The position numbers were made by a program, and so were the translations under genes. Positions 18,734-27,086 of a DNA stretch of 64,000 nucleotides are shown here, in pieces (the first letter of the stretch is position 1; every line of letters starts with the position of its first letter). The stretch comes from Collimonas arenae (GTDB lineage Bacteria > Pseudomonadota > Gammaproteobacteria > Burkholderiales > Burkholderiaceae_D), in the NCBI RefSeq assembly GCF_000786695.1, contig NZ_CP009962.1, forward strand, positions 3,534,001 to 3,598,000. The letters are read 5' to 3'. Below the pieces are notes generated by a model. The model had not been told where the DNA came from and did not search any database. It saw nothing but the letters and a program-made list of their open reading frames with translations.

Positions 18734-18833
18734 CATCCTCAAAACCCGGTCGCCTAGGGCGGTGGGCTGCTCATCTCGCCATGCATGGCGAAACGAGGCA
18801 ATGCTCTTTTAGGATTGTTACGAAGCGCGTCAA

Positions 18834-19376
18834 TTACAGATAAGTAACAACGAACTGCGCTGTCGCGTTAGCTGGACCGGTAGTGACCGTAGGGCCGGTT
18901 GAAACGTAAACCGCCTGGAAGTTCAGAGGATTGTCACCCGTGCCCAGAACGTAAGTGCCCGATGCCGAACCAAGAGGAATCTTGGTGCCGGCTGAGTCAC
19001 CCAATTCAATCGCCACACCTTGTGCTGTAGTCACGCCAACCGCGCCGGCGTTAGCCAGGGCCAGGTCGTCGGTTACGTTTGCATCGGCGGTACCGGTGAA
19101 AGTTACGGCTGCGCCAGTTTTAGGCAGACTCACGCATTGCAACAGGATCTGGAATTTCGATGGTATGGGAGATTTTTTACCAGCAGCGCCGTTCAGCGCC
19201 GATTGGGCCACAGTCCCCATAGGCACGGTAATGTTTTGGCTGGATGGAGCGATCGAGCAAGGCGAAGCAGTGATCTGGCCGTTGAAATTCACAGTGCCGC
19301 CGTCAGCGAAGGCTGCTTGGGACAACAAACCTGCAGCAGCAACGGCAACCAACTTAGCGATAGTCATTTGTTTCAT
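18834..19376 (-). CDS. Major fimbrial subunit (type 1 pilin family)
   Basis: A 180-residue pilin. The signal peptide ends AFADG; the mature protein has GTVNFNGQITASPCSI, a second cysteine in ILLQCVSLP for the family disulfide, and the C-terminal NATAQFVVTYL strand with the penultimate tyrosine recognised by the chaperone. GAGG lies seven bases before the ATG. It is the first gene of the fimbrial operon and is separated from the chaperone gene by a 238-base structured region, consistent with higher expression than the rest. Confidence 0.95.
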   Translation of the reverse strand: MKQMTIAKLVAVAAAGLLSQAAFADGGTVNFNGQITASPCSIAPSSQNITVPMGTVAQSALNGAAGKKSPIPSKFQILLQCVSLPKTGAAVTFTGTADANVTDDLALANAGAVGVTTAQGVAIELGDSAGTKIPLGSASGTYVLGTGDNPLNFQAVYVSTGPTVTTGPANATAQFVVTYL

Positions 19377-19878
19377 TTTTTACCCTCAAATATAAAAGTG
19401 GATGTTCGATTCAAGTTAATGAATTGCCAACACGGCGAAACACATTTTAAGGGAAAAAGTTCACAAAAATACAATTACGACAATGTTTAACAATTACTAA
19501 CAAACACTAATTTTTGAAAGGAAATATAAAACGCCAATTCTCTTGATTATTGGCAAATAAATAATGATTAATGAAAATCAATCAAATTAGAGAACCCTGC
19601 TTCTGGCCTGCCTTTCCAGCCAGTGTTGACGTAAGTCATCAATCTCGAGAGCAACTAGATTTATCGACAGAAATTTTCAGAATGCCGAAAACAAATGTAA
19701 GAATTTGTCGCATGATTGCAACAATTGGCAACATTGCGAAACATTCACCGGCAAAAAGAGTGGTGATTTTCCTCAACTTTCACAAAAAAGCGCCGTTAAC
19801 AGTTTCAGACAGGGTTCAAGTACCGTTCCGCGACTATTTATCTTGCCTACCCGCCCCCATTCATCATGAAAACCCAAG
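19377..19878. promoter_or_regulatory. Divergent AT-rich control region of the fimbrial operon and EAL-HDOD gene
   Basis: This 502-base region without genes is far richer in A/T than the coding DNA around it, a common mark of fimbrial promoters and of H-NS-type silencing. It must hold the minus-strand fimbrial promoter and the plus-strand promoter of the EAL-HDOD gene. I could not fix -35/-10 boxes with confidence. I found no pair of inverted repeats like those of an invertible fim switch. Confidence 0.6.
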
Positions 19879-21087
19879 ATGCGTAATGAAAATTTCATCG
19901 TTCGAGAACCATTGCTTGATCCAAAACAGGGAGTCGTCGGTTACGAGCTGACGTGGCAGGACACCAGTAACGCCAGTCCGCAGGAAAATGAAGAAAATTT
20001 ACATTTTTTGCTGTCTTTCGTTGCCGACCAGCTGAGCAGCCAGAAATCTGGCTGGCGACTGGGCGACAAAAAGCTTTTCATGGCGGTGGCGCCGGCCATG
20101 CTCAGCAGCGACGCAATCAAAAGAATGCCGCCCGCCAGCGTCGTGTTGACGCTCAAGCCCGGTGATCTGGAAGATGCCGCCGTCCTCGCGCGGGTACAGG
20201 CCTTGCGGGCCGCTGGCTACGGTATTTCGCTGCGCGACGCCGACCTTGCGAGCAGCGCTCTGCCGGCCGATATTTCACACGTTGAAGTGCGTTTCTCCGC
20301 CGGTGACTTTGCGACGCAGGCGCGGGGTTACGCTACCTTGAAGAAATCGTCGCTGCGCATGCTCGGGCGGCCGGTCACCACCTGGCAGGACTACGACGCC
20401 TGCGCCATGCTCGGATTGGATGCATTTATCGGCAAGCTGCACCTTACCCCGCGTCCAGGCAATCGCGCCAAGGGACTGAATCCGGCACAGCAGATCATCG
20501 TCCAAATCATGAACCTGGTCGCCAGGAACGAGAACATTCAGAAAATCGAAGAAGTGTTCAAGCGCGATCCGGGGCTTTCCTACGAACTGCTGCGCTTTAT
20601 CAATTCAGCGGCGTTCGGCTTGAAATCGGAGGTGCATTCGTTGCGTGCGGCGCTGGCCCTACTGGGTTACGAAGCCTTGTTCCAATGGCTGTCATTATTG
20701 CTGGCCACCGCCAGCAGCAGCGGTTATTCGCCGGTGCTGATGGAAACCGCGATCATTCGCGGTCGCTTTTCCGAACTGCTCGGGCAAAGGCATTTGCCGC
20801 GCGGTGAATCGGAAAACCTGTTCGTAGCAGGCATCTTTTCCTTGCTGGATCGCCTGCTCGGGGTCGACATGAAGGAGGTCCTGGCCGGCATCAAGCTATC
20901 CGACGAAGTAGCCGCGGCGTTACTGACACGCTCCGGCCGCTATGGACAGTATGTGGCGCTGGCAGAGGCTTGCGAGCTGAATTCGCCGCTGATTGGCCCC
21001 TTGTCCGCTTCACTCGATATCAGTCCGGAAGAAGTCAACCTGGCGCATCTGTCGGCGCTGGCCTGGGCCCAGAACCTTGGCATCTGA
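19879..21087 (+). CDS. Degenerate EAL plus HDOD domain protein (YuxH-like)
   Basis: A 402-residue signalling protein with an N-terminal EAL-like domain (about 1-195) and a C-terminal HDOD domain (about 200-390). The EAL signature position reads YELTW, and the acidic metal ligands expected later in the domain are missing, so c-di-GMP hydrolysis is unlikely. The HDOD part shows NPAQQIIVQIMNLVARN, KRDPGLSYELLRFINSAAFGL and LRAALALLGYEALFQWLSLLL. Proteins of this kind act as non-catalytic regulators in motility and attachment. It is divergent from the fimbrial operon, which may be its target (inference). Confidence 0.88.
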   Translation: MRNENFIVREPLLDPKQGVVGYELTWQDTSNASPQENEENLHFLLSFVADQLSSQKSGWRLGDKKLFMAVAPAMLSSDAIKRMPPASVVLTLKPGDLEDAAVLARVQALRAAGYGISLRDADLASSALPADISHVEVRFSAGDFATQARGYATLKKSSLRMLGRPVTTWQDYDACAMLGLDAFIGKLHLTPRPGNRAKGLNPAQQIIVQIMNLVARNENIQKIEEVFKRDPGLSYELLRFINSAAFGLKSEVHSLRAALALLGYEALFQWLSLLLATASSSGYSPVLMETAIIRGRFSELLGQRHLPRGESENLFVAGIFSLLDRLLGVDMKEVLAGIKLSDEVAAALLTRSGRYGQYVALAEACELNSPLIGPLSASLDISPEEVNLAHLSALAWAQNLGI

Positions 21088-21110
21088 CGTTGCTATGGTG
21101 TAGCGAGCGT

Positions 21111-21710
21111 TCAGGCAAAGCCGGCGGCAGAGCTGCGCTCGTGCGCAACCAGCTCCTGCTGCCAGCTACGCAAGCCGATGACGGCCAGCACGATGAAAGC
21201 AGCATACAAGCCTGCGGTCAGGTCCAGGTCTTTATAGACATATACGCCGACATAGACGATGTCGACTACGATCCACAACCACCAGTTGGCGACGAATTTG
21301 CGCGCCATCCAGAACTGTGCAACCAGGCTGAAGCTGGTCAGTGTGGAATCCAGCCAGGGGATGTGGGCATCGGTAAACCGCGCCATCACATAGCCCAGCA
21401 AGACGCTGCCGCAGATCCCCGCCAGCAAACCCGCAAGCCAGCCGGATAGCGGCAAGCGTTGCGGCCTAATCTGGCTATGGCTGTCGAGACTGTCCGGCGC
21501 GGCGCGGCTCCACTGCCACCAGCCGTACAACTGCATCACGGCGAAGATCAATTGCAGCAACAGGTCGGAATACAGTTTGGCTGTGAAAAAAATCCGCGCA
21601 TACAACAGCACCGAGACCAGACCAATCGGCCAGCACCACAGATGGCGGCGCGCAGTAAGCCAGACGGCCAGGGCGCTTACTATGACGGCGCAGATTTCCA
21701 AAGCTGACAT
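21111..21710 (-). CDS. pnuC: PnuC-family vitamin/nucleoside transporter
   Basis: A 199-residue membrane protein with about seven hydrophobic helices. The family pattern is seen in WCWPIGLVSVLLYARIFFTAKLYSDLLLQLIFAVMQLYGWWQW and WWLWIVVDIVYVGVYVYKDL. PnuC proteins take up nicotinamide riboside by facilitated diffusion; relatives carry thiamine (PnuT) or riboflavin (PnuX), and uptake is driven by phosphorylation inside the cell. The ATG shares its A with the stop codon of the upstream kinase gene (TGATG), so the two are probably translationally coupled. The ligand cannot be decided from motifs alone. Confidence 0.9.
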   Translation of the reverse strand: MSALEICAVIVSALAVWLTARRHLWCWPIGLVSVLLYARIFFTAKLYSDLLLQLIFAVMQLYGWWQWSRAAPDSLDSHSQIRPQRLPLSGWLAGLLAGICGSVLLGYVMARFTDAHIPWLDSTLTSFSLVAQFWMARKFVANWWLWIVVDIVYVGVYVYKDLDLTAGLYAAFIVLAVIGLRSWQQELVAHERSSAAGFA

Positions 21711-22921
21711 CAAAGCTCCTGTTGATGGGTTTTACGGGCAGCACGGCCTCGCAGGTGATCCAGCAGATACTGGCCGGCGTCACTGTTGAACCATGCGGCA
21801 TGGCCAAGAAAGTAAGTATCGTAGGCCAGCGCCGCGTTTTCGGCTGAATGCAGCACGCCATGGAAATACGCCAACTCGGACAGCGCAAACTCGATATGCA
21901 CCAAAGGTAATAAAGCCGGCAATGCAGCTGCCTCCAGCGCCGACAAAGGCGCTGTTGCTTCATAGGCATCCAGCAGCGCATCCAGCTGGTCGATATGCAC
22001 CAGATGACGCTGATCGCCATCAGCCAAAGGCAATGCCAGCCATTCGATCACATTGCGCTCAATGGCATTGGCAAGATCGTAGACCGCGCAAGTGCGGTCG
22101 GCCAGGCCGAAATCCAGCACCGTCTTGACGGCAGTGGGCTCGCCGTCGGCTTGCCATAGAAGATTGGAGGCGTGCCAGTCATTATGCGTCCAGAGCGGCG
22201 TCAAGCCATACAGCAAGGGACTGAGAGAAGCATGGAATGGCAGCAGCACGCGCGTCACATCCTGGCGCCAGTCGCGTTGCGCCAGATAGGTTGTCAACGC
22301 TGGCCGCTTCTGGATGTAAGCCTGGATACGGCTGAGTACAGCTTGCGGCTGCTCTGTATTGAGCAAGGTAAAACCGGACGCCAGCAATTTGGTAGAGCGC
22401 GCCGGCGCATCATAACCACGTGCCGCCAGATGCAGCGCAGCCAGCTCGCGCCCTGCCGCCGCGGCATCCTCGCAATTCAGGAACGGGGTCCATGAAGTGG
22501 CGTCGCGGTAGCGGTCGACGCCCTGCCCCAACCGCTGCACTTCGTAAGTCCAGCTGCCATCGGCAAACGCCGTACGGCCATCGCTGGCGTTCAACACTTC
22601 GCCGACGACCAGTCCATGACGCCGCAGATGCGCCATGAAGCGGTGCTCGTCCATCAGCTCGTCAGGGGTCCTTATCTCTCGCAGCAGGCGCTTGATAAAC
22701 AATGGCCCCGATTCGGTGTCAGCCACGCAGGCGCTGGAAAAAGGCCGTGGACTGTGCCAACCAATGTGCGTGACAGCGCCGGCCTGCGGATAATGATCCA
22801 ACAAGCGCGCGACTTCATCCAGCGTCAATGACGGCCAGCTCGGCTGTACCGCCTCGAGCCCCATGCCGTGACTCTGCACTGCCGGGAGGTCCGTTGCGGT
22901 ATCTGGTTTTACTTCCTTCAT
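21710..22921 (-). CDS. APH-family small-molecule kinase (possible vitamin kinase)
   Basis: A 403-residue protein of the aminoglycoside phosphotransferase / choline kinase-like fold. The nucleotide-binding lysine is probably in GPLFIKRLLRE, and the catalytic loop is LWTHNDWHASNLLW (H-N-D-x-x-x-x-N), followed by VLDFGLADRTCAVYDLANAIERN with the metal-binding Asp. The fold includes thiamine kinase ThiK, homoserine kinase and choline kinase. Placed between a TonB receptor and PnuC, a role in trapping the imported vitamin by phosphorylation is likely (inference), thiamine being a candidate. It starts 17 bases after the receptor gene ends. Confidence 0.8.
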   Translation of the reverse strand: MKEVKPDTATDLPAVQSHGMGLEAVQPSWPSLTLDEVARLLDHYPQAGAVTHIGWHSPRPFSSACVADTESGPLFIKRLLREIRTPDELMDEHRFMAHLRRHGLVVGEVLNASDGRTAFADGSWTYEVQRLGQGVDRYRDATSWTPFLNCEDAAAAGRELAALHLAARGYDAPARSTKLLASGFTLLNTEQPQAVLSRIQAYIQKRPALTTYLAQRDWRQDVTRVLLPFHASLSPLLYGLTPLWTHNDWHASNLLWQADGEPTAVKTVLDFGLADRTCAVYDLANAIERNVIEWLALPLADGDQRHLVHIDQLDALLDAYEATAPLSALEAAALPALLPLVHIEFALSELAYFHGVLHSAENAALAYDTYFLGHAAWFNSDAGQYLLDHLRGRAARKTHQQEL

Positions 22922-22938
22922 GCAGAACCTTGCCGGGA

Positions 22939-25221
22939 TTAAAAGTCGTACTGGACAGATAGCCGCGCAGTACGCGGCGCGCCCAGATGGAGGTAGCTGT
23001 CGCCGAAATATTCGCCGACGTCTTTCCAGTAACGCTTGTCGAACAGATTGTCCACGCTCAGACGTATCACCGTCGGATGCCCCGACAAGCTGGTTTTATA
23101 GCGCAGGCCGGCATCGAATAAATTATAGGCCGGAACATCGACATTGCCTTCGCGCGTCGCCACTTTACTGCCGCTATATTGCCAGCCGCCGAGCAAGGTC
23201 AGGCCAGTGACCTGCGGCACCGCATAGGCAGCATAGAAAGCCGCACGCAGGCGTGGCACATTGATAGCCTGATGGCCATCATACGCTGCGGTGCCGGTAT
23301 CTTCGGCCCGCGCCTGGATCAAGGCCAGGCTCGCGGTCAGGCGCAACTGCTTGCTGGCCTGGCCGGCCGCGCTCAACTCGATTCCCCGGTGAGTTTCCGT
23401 GCCCTGCTGCGTGTAGGTGAAACCATTTGCGTCCGGCTTCGGATATTCATACGGCTTGGTCATCTGGAACAACACCGCGCTGAAACTGAGCTCGTCGCGC
23501 CAGTCGTACTTGACGCCGGCTTCGACCTGGTGCGACACGGTCGGCGCCAGGAAAGCGTAGCCGTTCTCGGCCCAGAACGGCGCCTGGCCGCCCATCGTCA
23601 AGCCTTTGCTATAGCTGGTGTAGAGAGACAGGTCGGCTTGCGGTTTGTAGACCAGCGCGACTTGCGGCAACAAAAGAGATTTGTCGGTGGTGCGTGTCAC
23701 TACACCGGTTCCATCCAGCGCCCGTTCATTCACCCATACCTGACGTGCGCCGGCAATCAATTGCCATTTCGGCGTCAGGCTGATGCGGTCAACCGCAAAC
23801 AGCGCCTTTTGCCGGCTATCCAGCCGCAGCGTGGATGCATCCGGCGTCAGTGGCGACGGCGCATAGACGATCGGATTCGGATTATAGATATTATCGCTGC
23901 CGACATAGTCGTTGACGCCATCGCTCTGCGATACCGTGCGGCGGAAGGTGCTTGCACCCAAGGTCAGGTCATGGCGGATGCTGCCTGTATCCACACGGCC
24001 TTGCAGTACTGCTTGCAACTGGTCGTTGCGTCGCGTGTCATCCGGAAAACGGTAATCGTAGATGTCGAAATCGCCGTTAGCGCTGAAATAACGGGCCGGC
24101 GTACCGCCCGCGCCGCAAGTGACGCCATAGCCGCAACCGTAGGGAAAGGCAGAGTTATCATCGATCACCACCCGGCTGCGGCTGGCCGCCACATAGGCAT
24201 GCCAATCCGGCGTCAGATCGAGATCCAGGCGCAGATTCAGATTCACTGAATTGATCGTCACCGGTTTGGCCCATGGCTGCGCGCCCAGTAGCTTTTCGGG
24301 CGATACATTGCTTGGCACCACAGTGCCGCCAAGCAGTTGATAACCCGGCGCGGAGCGTTGCTCACGATGCTGATACTCCGCGTCGAACTGCAGGCGCGCT
24401 TGCGGGCTGATCACCCAGTCCGCAGCCAGCGAAGCGAAATTACGCTCGCCGTCGGCGTCGTTAACGTACGAATGCAGGCTCTCGTGAGCGGCATTGATGC
24501 GCAAGCCGAATTGCTTTTGCTCGCCAAACAAGGTTCCGATATCGGTTGCCAGGTAGCGCGAACCGCGCGAGTCGGTTTCCAGCGTGACGGAGCGCACATC
24601 GGCGGGACGCTTGGTGACGTAGTTGACCAGGCCACCCGGCGGCGTCATGCCGCTTTGCAAACCCGCCAGTCCTTTCAGTATCTCCACGCTCTCTTTGTTT
24701 TCCAGCGCTACATTTTGCTCGCCGGCGATGCTCATGCCATTGATCTGGTAGCTGGACGCCAGGTCCAACGGGAAACCGCGGATGCTAAAATTTTCGTAGT
24801 AGCCGACCGGCGCATAGTTGTCTCCCACTGTCGCATCGTTGCGTACGACATCGCTCAGCAAACGCGACTGCTGGTCGTCCAGCTGACTGCGGGTGATCAC
24901 GGAAATCGAAGCGGGCGTATCGAGCAAGGAGGCTTCGCCGAAGCTGCCGACTGAGGCTGACTTCTTGCGATAACTATCGGTAGCTGCTCCTGCGCCGGTC
25001 ACTGTCACGGTCGGTAACACGGAATCGGCTTGTTGCTGGGTGGTTTGTGGCTGAACGCCCTGCCCAGCATCGCCAGCCGGCTTGTTTTTCTGTTCCGGAT
25101 CGCTTTGCGCATGCGCCATGCTGGCGGTCGCAGCGGCGATCAAGGTAATCAGTAATTTTCTTTTAGTGTGCAGCGCTACCCGGCTCCCGGCCGATGGAGT
25201 GTTTTTTTTCGTAGTTGTCAT
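22939..25221 (-). CDS. TonB-dependent outer-membrane receptor (siderophore-receptor type)
   Basis: A 760-residue receptor. After a signal peptide (ending MAHAQ), the region around VLPTVTVTGAG may hold the TonB box. The plug shows SISVITRSQLDDQQSRLLSDVVRND, FSIRGFPLD and EILKGLAGLQSGMTPPGGLVNYVTKRP; the 22-strand barrel ends in LSVQYDF. The sequence pattern is that of ferric-siderophore receptors, but the downstream kinase and PnuC suggest a vitamin substrate. No Fur box was identified upstream by eye. Confidence 0.92.
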   Translation of the reverse strand: MTTTKKNTPSAGSRVALHTKRKLLITLIAAATASMAHAQSDPEQKNKPAGDAGQGVQPQTTQQQADSVLPTVTVTGAGAATDSYRKKSASVGSFGEASLLDTPASISVITRSQLDDQQSRLLSDVVRNDATVGDNYAPVGYYENFSIRGFPLDLASSYQINGMSIAGEQNVALENKESVEILKGLAGLQSGMTPPGGLVNYVTKRPADVRSVTLETDSRGSRYLATDIGTLFGEQKQFGLRINAAHESLHSYVNDADGERNFASLAADWVISPQARLQFDAEYQHREQRSAPGYQLLGGTVVPSNVSPEKLLGAQPWAKPVTINSVNLNLRLDLDLTPDWHAYVAASRSRVVIDDNSAFPYGCGYGVTCGAGGTPARYFSANGDFDIYDYRFPDDTRRNDQLQAVLQGRVDTGSIRHDLTLGASTFRRTVSQSDGVNDYVGSDNIYNPNPIVYAPSPLTPDASTLRLDSRQKALFAVDRISLTPKWQLIAGARQVWVNERALDGTGVVTRTTDKSLLLPQVALVYKPQADLSLYTSYSKGLTMGGQAPFWAENGYAFLAPTVSHQVEAGVKYDWRDELSFSAVLFQMTKPYEYPKPDANGFTYTQQGTETHRGIELSAAGQASKQLRLTASLALIQARAEDTGTAAYDGHQAINVPRLRAAFYAAYAVPQVTGLTLLGGWQYSGSKVATREGNVDVPAYNLFDAGLRYKTSLSGHPTVIRLSVDNLFDKRYWKDVGEYFGDSYLHLGAPRTARLSVQYDF

Positions 25222-25513
25222 TATTGTGTCGACGCCATATCAAATAGACAACACACCCGCATATTGCGTCTGGAAATCCGGGCGTGATTAAAACAGGATC
25301 CGCATTATCCGTCTAATCTTCTGTCGATACGTAAAAACTGCGCAATACCCTACATGTTGCACGGGCATTGACAAGGGAGAGATGGCGTTGGGGGCACATT
25401 GCAAAAAATACGCCCAGGAAACAGCAACGGAAATCTATCAGGGATGGCCAGCGCGAGGAAACGTAACTAGCCCCTGCCAACATGACAGGGGCTATTGGCA
25501 ATAATGCTTGTAC
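25222..25513. other. Intergenic region upstream of the TonB receptor
   Basis: I see no gene in this 292-base stretch. It should contain the receptor promoter on the minus strand and the end of the FGE-like transcript. I looked for a thiamine riboswitch on the minus strand, because of the cassette's predicted role, and did not find the conserved CTGAGA and ACCTGATC elements. Confidence 0.5.
25468..25494 (-). terminator. Perfect 9-bp hairpin after the FGE-like gene
   Basis: TAGCCCCTG (25468-25476) and CAGGGGCTA (25486-25494) form a perfect stem with a 9-base loop, 19 bases beyond the stop of the FGE-like gene on the minus strand. The sequence following it on that strand is only moderately T-rich, so termination is probable rather than certain. 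Confidence 0.5.
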
Positions 25514-26500
25514 TTATTGCCCGATGGATACAGTAGGAGCAGTTGCTGCGGAGGCCACTACAGCGAGGCGGAACCCGACTTCATTCTTGCGGAATGCCGG
25601 CGGCGTCCGCAACCTGCGCGCGGAGCGCACGTATCGCGGACCAAAATCCCATGAACCGCCGCGCAACGCACGACCGGCGCACTGGCCGCCTGTGGCCGGT
25701 TTGCCATCGACAGGACTGGCGGCGTAGTTATCGGCATAGCAGTCGGATGTCCATTGCCAGACGTTCCCCAGCATGTCGTAGAGTCCAAATTGATTCGGCT
25801 TGAAGCTGGCGACCGGCGAAGTCTGCGCAAAATTATCCTGGCAATTGAACGGCACTTCCTTGCTGGCCGAGGAAACTGGCTTCCAGGACTGGTCAGCGAC
25901 ATTCGAAAACTGGCAGGCCATGACCGCATCGTCGCCCCAGTAGTGGGCCGATTTGGTGCCGGCGCGCGCGGCGTATTCCCATTCTGCTTCACTCAGGAGC
26001 CAGTAAGCTTTTTGCGTTTTGCCGCTTAACCAGGCTGCGTAGGCGGTAACGTCGGTCATGTTGACGCACACCACGGGATGGTTATCTTCTTGCACATAGC
26101 CCGGTTTGCGCCAGTTGCGGCTGGCTGCAACAGTCCAGGTTTCATTGACAAACACAGAGTGGGCGTTCTCCTAGGCGTAGCAGTCGCTATCTGCGTTGTA
26201 GCCGGTTTCTTTCACAAACTGGGCGAATTCGCCACGGGTAATGTCGCTTTGCCCGACCGCCAGTTGATAGGCGATAGTCACCGTGTGGACCGGGCCTTCG
26301 TTGCCAAAGCGGCCGGTTTCGCTGGCCTCAGATCCCATGCTGAACGATCCGGTCGGCAGCCACACCATTTTTGGACAGCCGTCTGTACAGTCCTGAAATA
26401 CCGTACCGGGCTGGTTTGCCTGGTTATCGGCGTGCGCCAGATTAAAGAACAATACCAAAAACACTGCAAGCATCAAGCGCAAGGGCGATCTGATCGTCAC
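25514..26500 (-). pseudogene. Formylglycine-generating-enzyme-like (SUMF1) protein split by an in-frame TAG
   Basis: Read through, the frame encodes a 328-codon exported protein: signal peptide to AHA, then CPKMVWLPTGSFSMGSE, GPVHTVTIAYQLAVGQSDITRGEF, and after the interruption HPVVCVNMTDVTAYAAWLSGKT, LLSEAEWEYAARAGT, LYDMLGNVWQWTSDCY and RALRGGSWDF...EVGFRLA, the complete FGE-sulfatase family. A TAG codon at 26171-26173 stops translation after GYNADSDCYA; both halves are in the same frame with no frameshift. A downstream GTG at 26155 could only restart a headless protein. Start is GTG at 26500; ATG 26473 is an alternative. Confidence 0.85.
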
Positions 26501-26593
26501 GTCAACTCCGTTGTCGAAAATGCAGCAGTATAGCCCAACGGAAAGTATTCAATCGACCAAAAATGCATAAAATTAAAACATCACCTAAAAGCT

Positions 26594-27085
26594 TTACTTC
26601 ATGCGAATCTGCCTGCTGGTGTATTGGGGCGATGGCAGTTGGCTAAGGACTGCAGATATCCCGTGCAAGCGCTGCGCAACCGCATCGGCAAAAGGCGTGG
26701 CTGCGGGGCCGCGCATATCGACGTGCAATAGCATCTGTTCGCTGGCAGCCAGCGCTTCCTCCGCATTTGCCAGATGCATGGAATGGTAGATCTGCAGGCG
26801 CTTGGCGTCGTGCGCCAGCAACCGGGTCTGCACCCTGACCAAGGCGCCGGCCTTCACTTCTTTCAAATAATTGATATGGCTTTCCAACGTGTACAAGGAT
26901 GAACCGGAGCGCTGCCGTTCGGCCTCATCCAGGCCGATGTAATCCATCAGAGCATCGGTCGCAAAACTAAAAATCAACATGTAAAACGCATCGCGCAGAT
27001 GGCCGTTATAGTCCACCCACTCCGGGCGCACCACATCGCAGTACAGTTGCAAGGAAGTGGAAGGAATCGGTTCTGCGTCAGCCAT
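26594..27085 (-). CDS. cdhB: Thioesterase, probable betainyl-CoA thioesterase of carnitine catabolism
   Basis: A 163-residue hot-dog-fold thioesterase: VVRPEWVDYNGHLRDAFYMLIFSFATDALMDYIGL carries the catalytic Asp-Tyr-Asn-Gly-His pattern of 4-hydroxybenzoyl-CoA-type thioesterases, followed by SLYTLESHINYLKEVKAGA. In Pseudomonas aeruginosa CdhB releases glycine betaine from betainyl-CoA. The ATG at 27085 lies one base after the stop of the dehydrogenase gene. It is the last gene of the cluster; the name rests on gene order as well as motifs. Confidence 0.85.
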   Translation of the reverse strand: MADAEPIPSTSLQLYCDVVRPEWVDYNGHLRDAFYMLIFSFATDALMDYIGLDEAERQRSGSSLYTLESHINYLKEVKAGALVRVQTRLLAHDAKRLQIYHSMHLANAEEALAASEQMLLHVDMRGPAATPFADAVAQRLHGISAVLSQLPSPQYTSRQIRMK

Positions 27086-27086
27086 G

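Noticed and set aside
18700..18833. Possible c-di-GMP riboswitch between pilin and chaperone genes
   Set aside because: The structured region lacks the conserved GGCAAACC and ACGCAAAGCC segments; a plain attenuator explains it better.
19377..19878. Phase-variable invertible fim promoter
   Set aside because: No matching inverted repeats and no recombinase gene nearby. Two loosely similar GCAACA-like and GCGAAACA-like strings about 300 bases apart are direct, not inverted, and weak.
25222..25480. Possible TPP riboswitch upstream of the TonB receptor
   Set aside because: A GCATTATCC string caught the eye, but the CTGAGA and ACCTGATC core elements are absent on the minus strand, so it was not called.
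26155..26173. Recoding of the TAG in the FGE-like gene (pyrrolysine or other)
   Set aside because: No pyrrolysine system is expected in this group and nothing in the local sequence suggests programmed read-through; a point mutation or read error is simpler.
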